Below, one piece after another: positions 14,102 to 23,250 of a stretch of DNA of 39,873 bases; position 1 is the stretch's first letter; each line of letters starts with the position of its first letter. The DNA comes from Roseburia sp. (lineage in GTDB: Bacteria > Bacillota > Clostridia > Lachnospirales > Lachnospiraceae). The stretch is taken from NCBI GenBank assembly GCA_023664725.1, contig JAMPFA010000014.1, positions 1 to 39,873 of the forward strand, written 5' to 3'. The translations under genes and the position numbers were made by a program. The notes under the pieces are model-generated. The model saw nothing but the letters and a program-made list of their open reading frames with translations, had not been told where the DNA came from and searched no databases.

Positions 14102-15850
14102 TTACGCTACCTTTGTTTGAGGCACATACAGCAAGCGACCGCCAACATTCCGATAACGATAAGAGGAGGCACTATTCACAGCCAAGCACCAAGCTCCACA
14201 AATAGAGCCATTATCCCACACACCCCCCAATACAGCAACCAAGAAACCGTTATAGGAAGTGTTTTGCCAGTAGTAATCACCGTTAGTATCTGAGCTATCC
14301 GCTCCTGCACACGCTGTAGGTAAAAATAACTCTGGATAATCCTCATTATATCCTACAGCACTTTGATAACCGTTAGAATGAGAGAGCTGTGTACCAAAGT
14401 TATCATAACCTGTTATTGTATCATCTGCCATAGTCTGCCCCACCTTACGGATGTAAGCATCATTTACACCTTTGGCTAAAATATTGATACCGTCTAACCA
14501 AGTCCAGATATTTCCCCAAAGATTTTCCTCTCCTCTGTAAGATACGGAACACTTACCATTTACACCGCCCTCTGCATTTCCAGATCCATTACCAAGACTA
14601 GAAGTAGCACCAGTATTAAGAGCCATATTAGTAGCTCCATCATCTGTATAATCACATACTCCTCTACCGATAACTTTTTGAGTATTCATAGTAGCATATT
14701 CTATCAGTATGAGCCACTGAGTAACAGAGAGAGCCAGAATATCGTGAGATCTCCATCCTGTACCCCTGTTATTGCACAGCTTTCTCACATTTGCCCTTGT
14801 TAAATTCTGAGATGATCCGCTGGCTGGCTTAGCTCCTGCAATACTGCATAATTTATCAGAGGCAAAATCCGCTACCTGTTCATCATTTTTCAGATAAGCA
14901 CTAGCCGATGTATCATAAACAGATCCCTCAAAAGCTGAGAGGTATATTTTATCCTGCAAAATACCCTTTTCATCCTTAAAAACTTCCAGAGCCTTAAATC
15001 CTACCTTTGGAGTAGGGCTAATGTAATATCTGGCTTTTACAATCTCAGTACCTTTACCGCTGGTAGCTGGCTTAGTTTTGATCGGCACTGTCTTAACATA
15101 AAAGATCGGCTGTTCTACCATTACCATACCATTAGAGCCATCCTCTTTATATCCGCTCTCTCCACGATAAGCATTTACTGTACCAGCATCAGACAGATTA
15201 CACCGCCTACGCATCCAAGGTTTTAAGTTATCAAAATCTGCCCCTGCTGTCAGATTTTCATTACCAGCAATCCTTACCACTCTCTTGTTAGCAAAATCAA
15301 CCTCCACACCGTAAATATCCGCATCATCATACCCTACAAAAGATTTCAGAGTATTTACTTCATTAACTACTGCATTAAGCTGAGTAATTGTAACCACCGC
15401 ACTAGGATCGACTGCTACAGTTACATTTGATGCATTACCGATAGCTGTTGTAAGGTCTACTAACAGGCTGGATGATCCCACTCCGTTAAATGGAGGCATC
15501 CATTCCGCTGTTTTTTCGCTCTCGTCTGCCACTGAGATGCTATACAGGATTTCCCCCTCTTGCGGATCTGTAGCATACAGCCCGATATTTCTTACATAAT
15601 AGCCAGAGGTAAGGGAAGTATTTACAAAACTTGTACCCACCTTTACATAGCTGTCATTCTGCCTCTCTACATAAGATACCGCCTGTGATTGTCTGATTGT
15701 TCCTATGCCTGTTAAGCTGGCTAAATCACTACTCAGCTCACTATCAGATACCGCTATCCTAGTAAAATTCAGCTTTGTAGTGCCAGCCACAACCTTAGCC
15801 ATCAACGCTTGCCCTTTTTTCGTGATTACTGCACTATTAAAATTTCCCAT
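14102..15850 (-). CDS. Tail fibre / receptor-binding protein, DGR target
   Basis: 582 residues. Residues 1-150 form a tail-collar fibre domain (DUF3751 type: MGNFNSAVITKKGQALMAKV). After a helical linker near 155-170 comes a C-terminal C-type-lectin-like (formylglycine-enzyme-like) fold of DGR variable proteins: WLILIEYATMNTQKVIGRGV, YRGEENLWGNIWTWLDGINI, then VR at 534-577. The diversified residues lie in the ligand pocket of this fold, so the DGR should alter host-receptor binding. The stop (14102) lies just beyond VR. Last gene of the baseplate block. Confidence 0.93.
   Translation of the reverse strand: MGNFNSAVITKKGQALMAKVVAGTTKLNFTRIAVSDSELSSDLASLTGIGTIRQSQAVSYVERQNDSYVKVGTSFVNTSLTSGYYVRNIGLYATDPQEGEILYSISVADESEKTAEWMPPFNGVGSSSLLVDLTTAIGNASNVTVAVDPSAVVTITQLNAVVNEVNTLKSFVGYDDADIYGVEVDFANKRVVRIAGNENLTAGADFDNLKPWMRRRCNLSDAGTVNAYRGESGYKEDGSNGMVMVEQPIFYVKTVPIKTKPATSGKGTEIVKARYYISPTPKVGFKALEVFKDEKGILQDKIYLSAFEGSVYDTSASAYLKNDEQVADFASDKLCSIAGAKPASGSSQNLTRANVRKLCNNRGTGWRSHDILALSVTQWLILIEYATMNTQKVIGRGVCDYTDDGATNMALNTGATSSLGNGSGNAEGGVNGKCSVSYRGEENLWGNIWTWLDGINILAKGVNDAYIRKVGQTMADDTITGYDNFGTQLSHSNGYQSAVGYNEDYPELFLPTACAGADSSDTNGDYYWQNTSYNGFLVAVLGGVWDNGSICGAWCLAVNSASSYRYRNVGGRLLYVPQTKVA
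14121..14252 (-). repeat. DGR variable repeat (VR) in the tail-fibre gene
   Basis: Covers about codons 534-577 of the 582-codon fibre gene. Compared with TR, sense-strand A is replaced by G, T or C at 23 sites and all other bases are identical, so the present allele has already undergone mutagenic homing. Varied codons replace template Asn and other A-containing codons, giving GGVWDNGSICGAWCLA and SSYRYRNVGGRLLYV. Confidence 0.95.
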
Positions 15851-15867
15851 TTTCTATTTCCTCCTTT

Positions 15868-16749
15868 TCATTCCATTGTAATTATTGTAGCTGTAGTAGT
15901 GGGGATAACCACCGTAGCATTACCTGTTAAAGTTTCTTTGAATATTGCATCATGTGATACAGATACCCCCTCTGTGTCTGATACTCCTATCCCATTGTAT
16001 AAACTCATATTGAGATTTTCTGTAGTGTGTATATCATGCGTTATTTCCGATTTTCCGCTTACGCTTACTCCCATAGGGTTATACATATTCATGGAGCTGT
16101 TAGCCCCTGTATGAATATCGTGAGTTATGTTTTTTACACTTCCTCCAGAAACTCCCATACCCTCTAATAAACTCATATTGAGGGCATTTGAGATATTTAT
16201 ATCATGGGTTATGGTATGTTTCATAGCCACGCTTACCGCCATCCCATAATATAGCCCCATAGAGAGATGATCCGTTATGGTATTCTGTACCGTCAATACC
16301 AAATTACAGGGGATCATTTTTACTAAAGCATTACATATCTCATCAAATACACCAACCCCTCCCAGAGTGGTATTTATTGTAAGCTCATAGTGTAAATAAT
16401 CTCTCACAATCTCATAATACTCAGAGCCTCCACACATAGAAGATAACCACTCCTCCAGCGTTTTATCTGTATAGGGGATCTTCTCTGTCATTTTCACAAA
16501 TAGCCTATACCGCCTTGCCTCCAAATCTTCCCCTATTGCTGAGGTAATACCAGCAATTTTCTCTAATCTGGATAACCCATACTCTGAGGCTGTTTCTATA
16601 AACCAATTATCCAGCACAAAATCTATTGCTATCAGTAATTTCTCCAGCTCTGGAGTTTGCACATTTGCTATCTGCTGGTATTCGTATATTCGCCTATGAT
16701 ATACAGGTAGCTTTTTTAATAACTCTACCTTATAATCCTCATTAAGCAT
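15868..16749 (-). CDS. xkdU: Baseplate protein XkdU/DUF2313 with C-terminal 28-residue repeats
   Basis: 293 residues. Residues 1-155 match the DUF2313/YmfQ-type baseplate family (LLKKLPVYHRRIYEYQQI, then VKMTEKIPYTDKTLEEWL). The family is usually near 190 residues; here residues about 157-267 hold three to four repeats of 28 residues starting ITHDI and ending in a GMGVS turn. They probably form an extra beta-rich stalk. Overlaps the end of the baseplate J gene by 8 bp and precedes the fibre, so it may help attach the fibre. Confidence 0.85.
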   Translation of the reverse strand: MLNEDYKVELLKKLPVYHRRIYEYQQIANVQTPELEKLLIAIDFVLDNWFIETASEYGLSRLEKIAGITSAIGEDLEARRYRLFVKMTEKIPYTDKTLEEWLSSMCGGSEYYEIVRDYLHYELTINTTLGGVGVFDEICNALVKMIPCNLVLTVQNTITDHLSMGLYYGMAVSVAMKHTITHDINISNALNMSLLEGMGVSGGSVKNITHDIHTGANSSMNMYNPMGVSVSGKSEITHDIHTTENLNMSLYNGIGVSDTEGVSVSHDAIFKETLTGNATVVIPTTTATIITME

Positions 16750-17851
16750 TTGTTATCACCCCCAGCACTGGCATAGCCTCAAAATCACAAGTAAAATTTT
16801 CTGCCTTATTATTCAGCTTTGTATTTTGCACATCAATTACTCCCTCAATATTCAAAATACAGTTTTCTACTTGTGATACCCTCACGATTGAGTTATCCTC
16901 ATTCGCCCATCTTTTTCTGATTTCTAAAAAATATGCCTCAATATTTGCTGTTACCTGTTCTCTGATTGCATCCCAAGTATATCCATCCTCTAAAGTACAG
17001 CTAATAGAAATAGAAATTATATCAGCCCTACAGCTTACTACCGTTACTGTATGCCCTATAGGAGCTAACCCTGCCCCCTTGCCTTGTGGGGGAGGATCTA
17101 TAGCATTTTGCACATTTGCTACAAGTACCTCACTGGCTACCTCAAAATTACTATTTATGATAATCAGTTTTACAGTACCGCCTCCATCCCATACAGGAAT
17201 GATTTTTACACCGCCTACACCGTCCAGCTTGCCTACTTCCTCTTTATAATCATCTTGATTACCGCCAAAAGGAGTAGTTGAAAAAGAATTGAGATACCGC
17301 TCTCTTAAAGCCTCAGTATCTTCCTCATCTTCCGCTGGTACTAAAAGCTCTACAATCGATCCCTCCATATTTGTATCAACAAAATCAATAGCCTCCAGCA
17401 CTCCAAACTGAGTATTACCCTCTGTACCAGCCTCCTCACATTGCAACTGATAATACCAGAGTGCTTTTATCTCTGTTTCTCCATCTTCATTTTCTACTGA
17501 TACATTTTTTTGCTCAATAAAGGCAATAGCCACATAATTTAGCTCTCCCAGATTAAACCGATTGCCTATAGGGATTTCCATATTAAACTCTGCTTTGAGG
17601 ATAGCACAGGTAGCCTCATCTGGATAAATGCCACGCTCTTTACACCGCTGTATCAAATAATCCCTTTCTGCTGTATCTGCAAAACCATTTTCTATAATGG
17701 CATCCAGCAATGTATATAAATAAGCTATTTCCTCATTTGTAGGAGCTAACGCATTATAAATAACACTACCCTCACGCTTATCTACATCTGTTGCTACCTT
17801 TGCCAGAGTACGCTCCATTATATCCTCAAAGGTATTATTATCCTCATACAT
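16742..17851 (-). CDS. xkdT: Baseplate J-like protein
   Basis: 369 residues from ATG 17851 (MYEDNNTFEDIMERTL), which GGAGG serves; an ATG six codons earlier lies on that site. Baseplate_J features: IDKREGSVIYNALAPTNEE-like N-terminus, ERDYLIQRCKERGI, the core LRERYLNSFSTTPFGGNQDDY (about 190) and VGGVKIIPVWDGGGTVKLII. In P2-like and PBSX tails, J proteins form the wedge around the hub. Start and stop overlap both neighbours, showing translational coupling. Confidence 0.93.
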   Translation of the reverse strand: MYEDNNTFEDIMERTLAKVATDVDKREGSVIYNALAPTNEEIAYLYTLLDAIIENGFADTAERDYLIQRCKERGIYPDEATCAILKAEFNMEIPIGNRFNLGELNYVAIAFIEQKNVSVENEDGETEIKALWYYQLQCEEAGTEGNTQFGVLEAIDFVDTNMEGSIVELLVPAEDEEDTEALRERYLNSFSTTPFGGNQDDYKEEVGKLDGVGGVKIIPVWDGGGTVKLIIINSNFEVASEVLVANVQNAIDPPPQGKGAGLAPIGHTVTVVSCRADIISISISCTLEDGYTWDAIREQVTANIEAYFLEIRKRWANEDNSIVRVSQVENCILNIEGVIDVQNTKLNNKAENFTCDFEAMPVLGVITNA

Positions 17852-18290
17852 CCGTTTCCACCTCCGCATCTCCTTGATCTGTTTCTAAGGTAAATCTTAC
17901 ATGGAGCTTATCTTTGTTTTGCGTTATTTCCAGATCATTTATTGCTGTGATATGCTCATTTACCAGTAAAGCCTCCTCAATCATTCTCTTTGTTTCACTT
18001 TCTAATAAATCTGGCTCATAGGAGCTACCGATCATAGAGCTTATTTCCTCCCCATAATCCCATGAGTATATAGGATATTCATACCGCTTTGAATGGAGAG
18101 TAAGCACACACCATACTATGATGGCATCTGTACCCTCTATAATCCTCCCTGTGAGTTTTCCTGTTGCTAAATCCAGCTCATACTCTCTATACGGTTCATC
18201 TGTTGCCTCCTCCTCATCCTCTACAATTACAGGATCTTCCAGCTCCAGATTATCACTTTCCTCATCCGTAAAAAATGGAAATAACCCCAT
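17844..18290 (-). CDS. xkdS: Baseplate protein XkdS (DUF2634)
   Basis: 148 residues. DUF2634 traits: an acidic N-terminus, then YELDLATGKLTGRIIEGTDA and the strand pattern RYEYPIYSWDYGEEISSMIG, typical of the GPW/gp25-like baseplate lysozyme-fold family of PBSX tails. Start codon overlaps the stop of the previous gene (TAATG). It assembles the baseplate wedge with the J protein that follows. Confidence 0.88.
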   Translation of the reverse strand: MGLFPFFTDEESDNLELEDPVIVEDEEEATDEPYREYELDLATGKLTGRIIEGTDAIIVWCVLTLHSKRYEYPIYSWDYGEEISSMIGSSYEPDLLESETKRMIEEALLVNEHITAINDLEITQNKDKLHVRFTLETDQGDAEVETDV

Positions 18291-18616
18291 TACAAACTCA
18301 CCACCTTACATAAGATTACATAGGTATCATCCTCCCCCTCTATTTTGAGTAAAACTACCTCATCCCCTTTTTTCAGAGGTTCTACAAAAGTATTATCATT
18401 TTTTAGAGAGGGATTATTATTATTTACAGCTTTATGATAACCTGTAATTAAAGGCTCAGCGACTAACAGATCCTCCTCATCCAGCTCCAGCTCTCCCACC
18501 ATACAAGTATTTTTACTTGTCATTTCTCCAAGCTCTAATAAAACAGGGTTATCTTTGCCTCCCTGCCTCCTCATGATTTTTAAGAGCTTAGCATAATCCT
18601 TATCATCTCTAGCCAC
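18290..18616 (-). CDS. xkdR: DUF2577 / XkdR-like tail protein
   Basis: 108 residues from GTG 18616, which lies 7 bp after GGAGG; the longer frame to 18670 overlaps the previous gene without a site. It contains the DUF2577 pattern MRRQGGKDNPVLLELGEM and ends in the strand DTYVILCKVVSL. OB-fold-like proteins of this type form part of the baseplate hub or puncturing device in PBSX-like tails. Located between XkdQ and XkdS as expected. Confidence 0.85.
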   Translation of the reverse strand: MARDDKDYAKLLKIMRRQGGKDNPVLLELGEMTSKNTCMVGELELDEEDLLVAEPLITGYHKAVNNNNPSLKNDNTFVEPLKKGDEVVLLKIEGEDDTYVILCKVVSL

Positions 18617-18629
18617 TGTACCGCCTCCT

Positions 18630-19628
18630 TTAATCTGCACTCTGAGTATCCATCGTATTGTGTAAAGCAAGGGTAAGTTTCATGGTATGTACTCCATTCT
18701 GCCATGTGTGGGTATCGGCTGTTATATAAAATTTACCCTCTGAGCCTGTAGTGGCATCTATCAGCCTAACACACTTTCCAGTAGTGCAATCCACATAACC
18801 GATACACTCTATTTCAAGTGTTCTTGTTATTCCGTTAAGCATCCCTTTTGCTACTGTAGTAGCATTTACACCCTTTTCTTTTGTATAAGTCTGTTGAAAA
18901 ATACCGTATTTTACAATACTGCTTTCATTCTTCACAACCTTTAAGAGCTTGCCTTTTTCGTTATAAACCTTTACCCTGTTTACAACCTCAGACAAGCTCT
19001 CTTTTGAGCTGGTAGAGATAACATTGCTATTATCCGATAACTCCAGCTTAAACCATTCATCCTCAATCTTTCCTACACACAATTTCCCTTTTCTGGTATA
19101 TACATAATATTTTTTCTTTGTCTGTTTTTTAGCCTTAGTGTATGCCACCATGATAATCTCATAAATGCTACGATCCTTAACTAAAAATTTTACGGTTTTA
19201 CCAGTCTTAGCCAGAGAGCCTACCGATATTTTCAAATCCTTACATACTGCCTTTGTAATAGCCTCTGCTGTCTTTTTCTTAAATTTATATGTAGCCTTAC
19301 TTTTGAGGGTATAGTATAAAAGATCATAGGCTACATAGGAAACTACCGTATTGCTCCCACGCTCCCTATCAATAATATAGCCTCTGAAAATCTCCTTTTT
19401 ATCATCGTCATAAAGATATATCATGCTCCCTAATTTGAGTGTAATACCCTTTATGTTTGGATCATTAGGAGCATTGATAAGAGAGAGGCTCACTTTTCTT
19501 GCAACCTCATCTTTTGAGCCTCCCCACTCCACAGCACTAACATACTGTGTTATATTATAAATTGCTGTACTGATTTTCCACTTTCCTTTAGTTTTTTTCG
19601 CTGTAAACTTTGTATAGCGTATCTGCAT
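18630..19628 (-). CDS. xkdQ: Baseplate hub protein XkdQ (gpD-like)
   Basis: 332 residues. Matches the XkdQ/late-control-D-like hub family: VSAVEWGGSKDEVARKVSLS near the start, GSMIYLYDDDKKEIFRGYII, a lysine-rich helix region, and a late CIGYVDCTTGKCVRLIDATT. The hub joins the tail tube to the baseplate. AGGGGG precedes the ATG. Neighbours LysM (XkdP) and DUF2577 (XkdR) are in canonical order. Confidence 0.88.
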   Translation of the reverse strand: MQIRYTKFTAKKTKGKWKISTAIYNITQYVSAVEWGGSKDEVARKVSLSLINAPNDPNIKGITLKLGSMIYLYDDDKKEIFRGYIIDRERGSNTVVSYVAYDLLYYTLKSKATYKFKKKTAEAITKAVCKDLKISVGSLAKTGKTVKFLVKDRSIYEIIMVAYTKAKKQTKKKYYVYTRKGKLCVGKIEDEWFKLELSDNSNVISTSSKESLSEVVNRVKVYNEKGKLLKVVKNESSIVKYGIFQQTYTKEKGVNATTVAKGMLNGITRTLEIECIGYVDCTTGKCVRLIDATTGSEGKFYITADTHTWQNGVHTMKLTLALHNTMDTQSAD

Positions 19629-19640
19629 ATTACCGCCCCC

Positions 19641-20252
19641 TTATTTCCAGCTAGTCACTGTAAGGGCTGGGATCTTAATTGTTTTCCCTTTCGGTAACTT
19701 GTTTTTATTCTTTATAATTTTCTTATTTGCCTTATATATTTTATTCCTATATGTAGCACCGCTCTTACCATAATACTTTTTGGCAATCCTGCTAAGGGTA
19801 TCTCCTTTTTTGATCTTATGTTTTGTAGCCTTAACCTTTTTCTGTGTCCTTTTCTTTGTTGATACTGTCCTGTATTCCTTTAAGGTAATATCGTAATATA
19901 TATCCTTTGTTCCGTCCTGTTGCCCCCATGAAAAGCTCTCCATAGTGCATTGCATATTGATTACACCGTTTATTATAAAACGGATTATTGTATTGCTTTT
20001 CCTCCATTTCTCCAGCTTATTTATATAGTAATCTGGATCTTCCCTGTCAGCCTTTGCAAAATAGTAATCCTGTGCTGGAAAGAAAGAGCTGAGGGTAATG
20101 CTCCTCAGCCCTGTTTTACCTAAGAGGTTAATCTCTCCCAGAGATACAATATTTACCACAGTATTTTTATGAGCTACCGACACATCAAAAGATCTCGGTG
20201 TAACTGGTAGCTTAAACTTATCTTTATCAGTATGTTTCAACCAAAAATTCAT
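19641..20252 (-). CDS. xkdP: LysM-containing tail protein XkdP
   Basis: 203 residues. An N-terminal tail-associated domain (FKLPVTPRSFDVSVAHKN, LGEINLLGKTGLRSITLSSF) and a C-terminal LysM (HKIKKGDTLSRIAKKYYG, about residues 146-198). In PBSX-type tails this protein sits between tape measure and hub; the LysM may bind peptidoglycan or the tube end. Context fully matches. Confidence 0.9.
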   Translation of the reverse strand: MNFWLKHTDKDKFKLPVTPRSFDVSVAHKNTVVNIVSLGEINLLGKTGLRSITLSSFFPAQDYYFAKADREDPDYYINKLEKWRKSNTIIRFIINGVINMQCTMESFSWGQQDGTKDIYYDITLKEYRTVSTKKRTQKKVKATKHKIKKGDTLSRIAKKYYGKSGATYRNKIYKANKKIIKNKNKLPKGKTIKIPALTVTSWK

Positions 20253-20265
20253 ACCGCTTTACCTC

Positions 20266-23037
20266 CTAAGTAACATTGTTTTCTACATCTTCCAGCCTCT
20301 TAACCATCTTACTTACAATGCCATCAACATCATCCTCGCTTTCAAAATGGCTATCATAAAAGTTAATGGTATAATTCTTACTGCCCCCAGAGCCAGCTCC
20401 ACTAGCCTCTTGCTTTGTGAGAAGTTTCTCCCCTTGATGGGCATTTATAAGAGTATTATCTCTGGCTATTATGCCAGTACCCATAGCCCTGTTAGGGATG
20501 CCTCTGGTACTCATTACCCTATCATACTGATCCGCTTGATTTCTGGTAAGTACCCTCTCACCCTCATGTAGCCTTGCTGGGTAATTATCGTATGGAACAC
20601 GATCTTTACCATACGCAAACCCTAACGCACCGCCAACTTTACTAGCAATGCCCTCAGCAAACTCTTTAGCTTTGCTTATTGCTCCACCAATTTTATCTAC
20701 AAAACCACTGATCTTATCGACTACTCCAGAGATAACCCCAGATATTGCTCCACATACTGAGGAGATTGTACCGCTTATTGAGTTAAACACTGTAGAAACT
20801 GCCGATTTCAGCCTATTAAATACGCTTATCAGTGTGGATATAATACTGGAGATTGTAGAGCTTGCACTGTTGAAAAATCCACAGATACTACTCCAAATCT
20901 GGGAAATATAAGGGGATAGAAAATCAAATACCGCCTCAATTCCAGTAAGCAACCCATCAACTACTGTTACAATGAGATCCACCGCTGTACTAATCACAGG
21001 AGCTAAAGCGTTCCATACTGCCCCAACTACCGTTACCACAGTCTGTACCACTTTTTGAAATAACCCCATGTGGCTACCCAGCATAGATAATACTTTTTGG
21101 ATTGCTCCCCCTACCGTCTGAAAAATACTGCTCAGAGTAGGCATAAGGGCTACAATCGCATTTACCACAATCGTTATAATGCTCTGGATCACTGGCATTG
21201 CTGTAGTTATGATATTTGTAATAGTAGTTACCACAGGCACTATATACGGTATCATTTGATTTACACCGTTGTTTATTGTGGTAATAATACTCATAACCAC
21301 AGGAGCTACACTCTGCACCATTGATATTACAGGAGGGATTAGGGATATAACCGTATTCATCGTAGTTACAAATCCCTCTTTAAATGTTCCCAGCATATCC
21401 CCAGCACCGCTACCCAGCCCCTCAAATTTGAGAGAGCTTGATAACTGATCCAATAATCCAGTATCTACCCCCATTCCTGCTAAGGCATCAAAAATACCAT
21501 CTTTAATTCCTGTTACCAGAGGGAGTATATTTTTCTTTATTTTCGGCACAATCTTTTTAGAGGCTGTACCTATTGCACTAGGCAAGTTGTCAAAAATTGT
21601 TTGTACCATAGGAATAGCATTATCAAACAAGAAAGTAGAGGCTGTATCTAAGAGATCGCCCATCGATCTTGCAACTGCCTCCCCATCCCCTACCGATAAC
21701 TGCCCCATGAGATTAGTAAAAGCTGATTTCATGGAGGCTAAAGATCCTGTAAAGGTAACACTTGCCTCTTTTGCTGTTGTTCCTGTTACTCCTAACTGTT
21801 CCTGTACTACATGGATAGCATTATACACATCTGCAAGATTACTAATATCATACTTAACCCCAGAGATTTTCTCAGCATCAGATAAGAGCCTTTTCATCTC
21901 CTCCTGTGTACCGCCATACCCTAATTTGAGGTTATCCAGCATGGTATAATTCTGCTTTGCAAAACCTTGATAAGCATTTTGGATGCTCCCCATGTCTGTA
22001 CCAAATTTATTAGCATTATCAGCCATATCAACCATAGCCATATCCGCTACTTGTGCTGATTTAGCTGTATCTCCACTCAAACTACTCAAAAGTGAGGCAC
22101 TAAATGAGGTTACATTTTCCATGTACTCATTAGCCGATAATCCTGCTGTCTGAAATGCTTTGTTAGCATTTTCTATAACGGTATTTGCATCCCCCTTAAA
22201 AAGAGTTTCCACACCGCCTATACTCTGCTGTAGGTTAGCTCCCTCAGAGAGTGATTTTAATGCCCCAGCTCCAGTTACCGCTAAAGCTATGGTAGCTCCT
22301 TTGGCTAAGGTTTTTAAGGTATCTCCAATCTTTCCAAGTACCTTACTTGCACCGTCCTTAACCTTTACCATCGCTGTAGCAACCGTACTACCGATTGATT
22401 TTAATTTTCCTATTACGCTTGATACAATAGGAGTAGCCCGATCACGAATTGACACAAACGGTCTGGCAATCGTGCTACCTATTCTCCTAAGTGTTCCTCC
22501 AACCCTCTGTAATCCTGCACTGGCTCTATCACGAATTGACACAAAAGGGCTGGTAACTATCCTACCTACAGTAGCCAGCCCAACCCTTACCCTGTTTATC
22601 CCTCTGGTAGCCATATCCCTTACTCTGATTACAGGAGTAATTACTCTCCTCACTAAGCCCCCTATAGTATTCTTTATCCTAGCCAAGCCTTGTGATGCCA
22701 TATCTCTTATACGCACTATAGGAGTGTAAGTAGTAGCAATTTCTCTTAGTCTTGCTCTAATGTTTGAAACAGTTTGGGAGGCTCTATCTTGTACCTCTGC
22801 CCTTGTCAGATAACGCTCATTGCTCATAGATCTTAAAGCCTGTGCAATCCTGTTTACTCTGGGAGTAGCACGATCATTTACATCTACTCTGGGGTTAGCT
22901 GAGGTTCTTCCTAAATCCTGCACCGCTCGTCTGGAGTTTTGTACCTGTCTGCTAAATTCCTGTTGCTGTCTTACATTTCTCCTCAGCCCTTCGCTCATTT
23001 GATCCCTAAGCGTTAATCTAGCACCAAACTCTCTCAC
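20266..23037 (-). CDS. Tail tape measure protein
   Basis: 923 residues from GTG 23037, which GGGGG serves at 6 bp; another GTG lies three codons earlier. Residues about 45-250 hold repeated units of 33-38 residues with a V-R-I-R-D-M/R-A-T/S core, such as VRIRDMASQGLARI and VRVRDMATRGINRV. Then the tape-measure TMP domain (SANEYMENVTSFSASLLSSL, MLDNLKLGYGGTQEEMKRLL), a long hydrophobic helical region, and near the end LHEGERVLTRNQADQYD. The length sets tail length: at about 1.5 angstrom per residue roughly 140 nm (inferred). Confidence 0.95.
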   Translation of the reverse strand: MREFGARLTLRDQMSEGLRRNVRQQQEFSRQVQNSRRAVQDLGRTSANPRVDVNDRATPRVNRIAQALRSMSNERYLTRAEVQDRASQTVSNIRARLREIATTYTPIVRIRDMASQGLARIKNTIGGLVRRVITPVIRVRDMATRGINRVRVGLATVGRIVTSPFVSIRDRASAGLQRVGGTLRRIGSTIARPFVSIRDRATPIVSSVIGKLKSIGSTVATAMVKVKDGASKVLGKIGDTLKTLAKGATIALAVTGAGALKSLSEGANLQQSIGGVETLFKGDANTVIENANKAFQTAGLSANEYMENVTSFSASLLSSLSGDTAKSAQVADMAMVDMADNANKFGTDMGSIQNAYQGFAKQNYTMLDNLKLGYGGTQEEMKRLLSDAEKISGVKYDISNLADVYNAIHVVQEQLGVTGTTAKEASVTFTGSLASMKSAFTNLMGQLSVGDGEAVARSMGDLLDTASTFLFDNAIPMVQTIFDNLPSAIGTASKKIVPKIKKNILPLVTGIKDGIFDALAGMGVDTGLLDQLSSSLKFEGLGSGAGDMLGTFKEGFVTTMNTVISLIPPVISMVQSVAPVVMSIITTINNGVNQMIPYIVPVVTTITNIITTAMPVIQSIITIVVNAIVALMPTLSSIFQTVGGAIQKVLSMLGSHMGLFQKVVQTVVTVVGAVWNALAPVISTAVDLIVTVVDGLLTGIEAVFDFLSPYISQIWSSICGFFNSASSTISSIISTLISVFNRLKSAVSTVFNSISGTISSVCGAISGVISGVVDKISGFVDKIGGAISKAKEFAEGIASKVGGALGFAYGKDRVPYDNYPARLHEGERVLTRNQADQYDRVMSTRGIPNRAMGTGIIARDNTLINAHQGEKLLTKQEASGAGSGGSKNYTINFYDSHFESEDDVDGIVSKMVKRLEDVENNVT

Positions 23038-23067
23038 ACATTTCACCCCCTTTACTCAAAATAAGTT

Positions 23068-23250
23068 TTATTTCATGCTGTCTATTTTTCTCTGTACTTC
23101 CTCTCTTTCCTCCAATTCTTTCTCATAAAAAGCCTGTATTACCATAAGTTCCCCTTTAGGCATGGAATAAAAAACGGATGGTCTGATCCCACGATTTACC
23201 CAGTAATAATACATGAGATTAGTAAGCCCATCCGTTTCAATTAGTTTTTT
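23068..23250 (-). CDS. Tail assembly chaperone, frameshift extension (T part)
   Basis: A frame of 58 codons that begins in the slippery site of the previous gene and has no start signal of its own. After a -1 shift it reads LIETDGLTNLMYYYWVNRGI and ends in a charged helix EERE...KIDSMK. The product would be a 240-residue G-T fusion, as known in lambda and many tailed phages, where the longer chaperone loads the tape measure. It lies exactly between the short chaperone and the tape measure gene. Confidence 0.8.
   Translation of the reverse strand, partial: KKLIETDGLTNLMYYYWVNRGIRPSVFYSMPKGELMVIQAFYEKELEEREEVQRKIDSMK

Noticed and set aside
22160-22729. Long plus-strand frame within the tape measure gene
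   Set aside because: Antisense shadow of a repetitive gene; no ribosome site and no family likeness.
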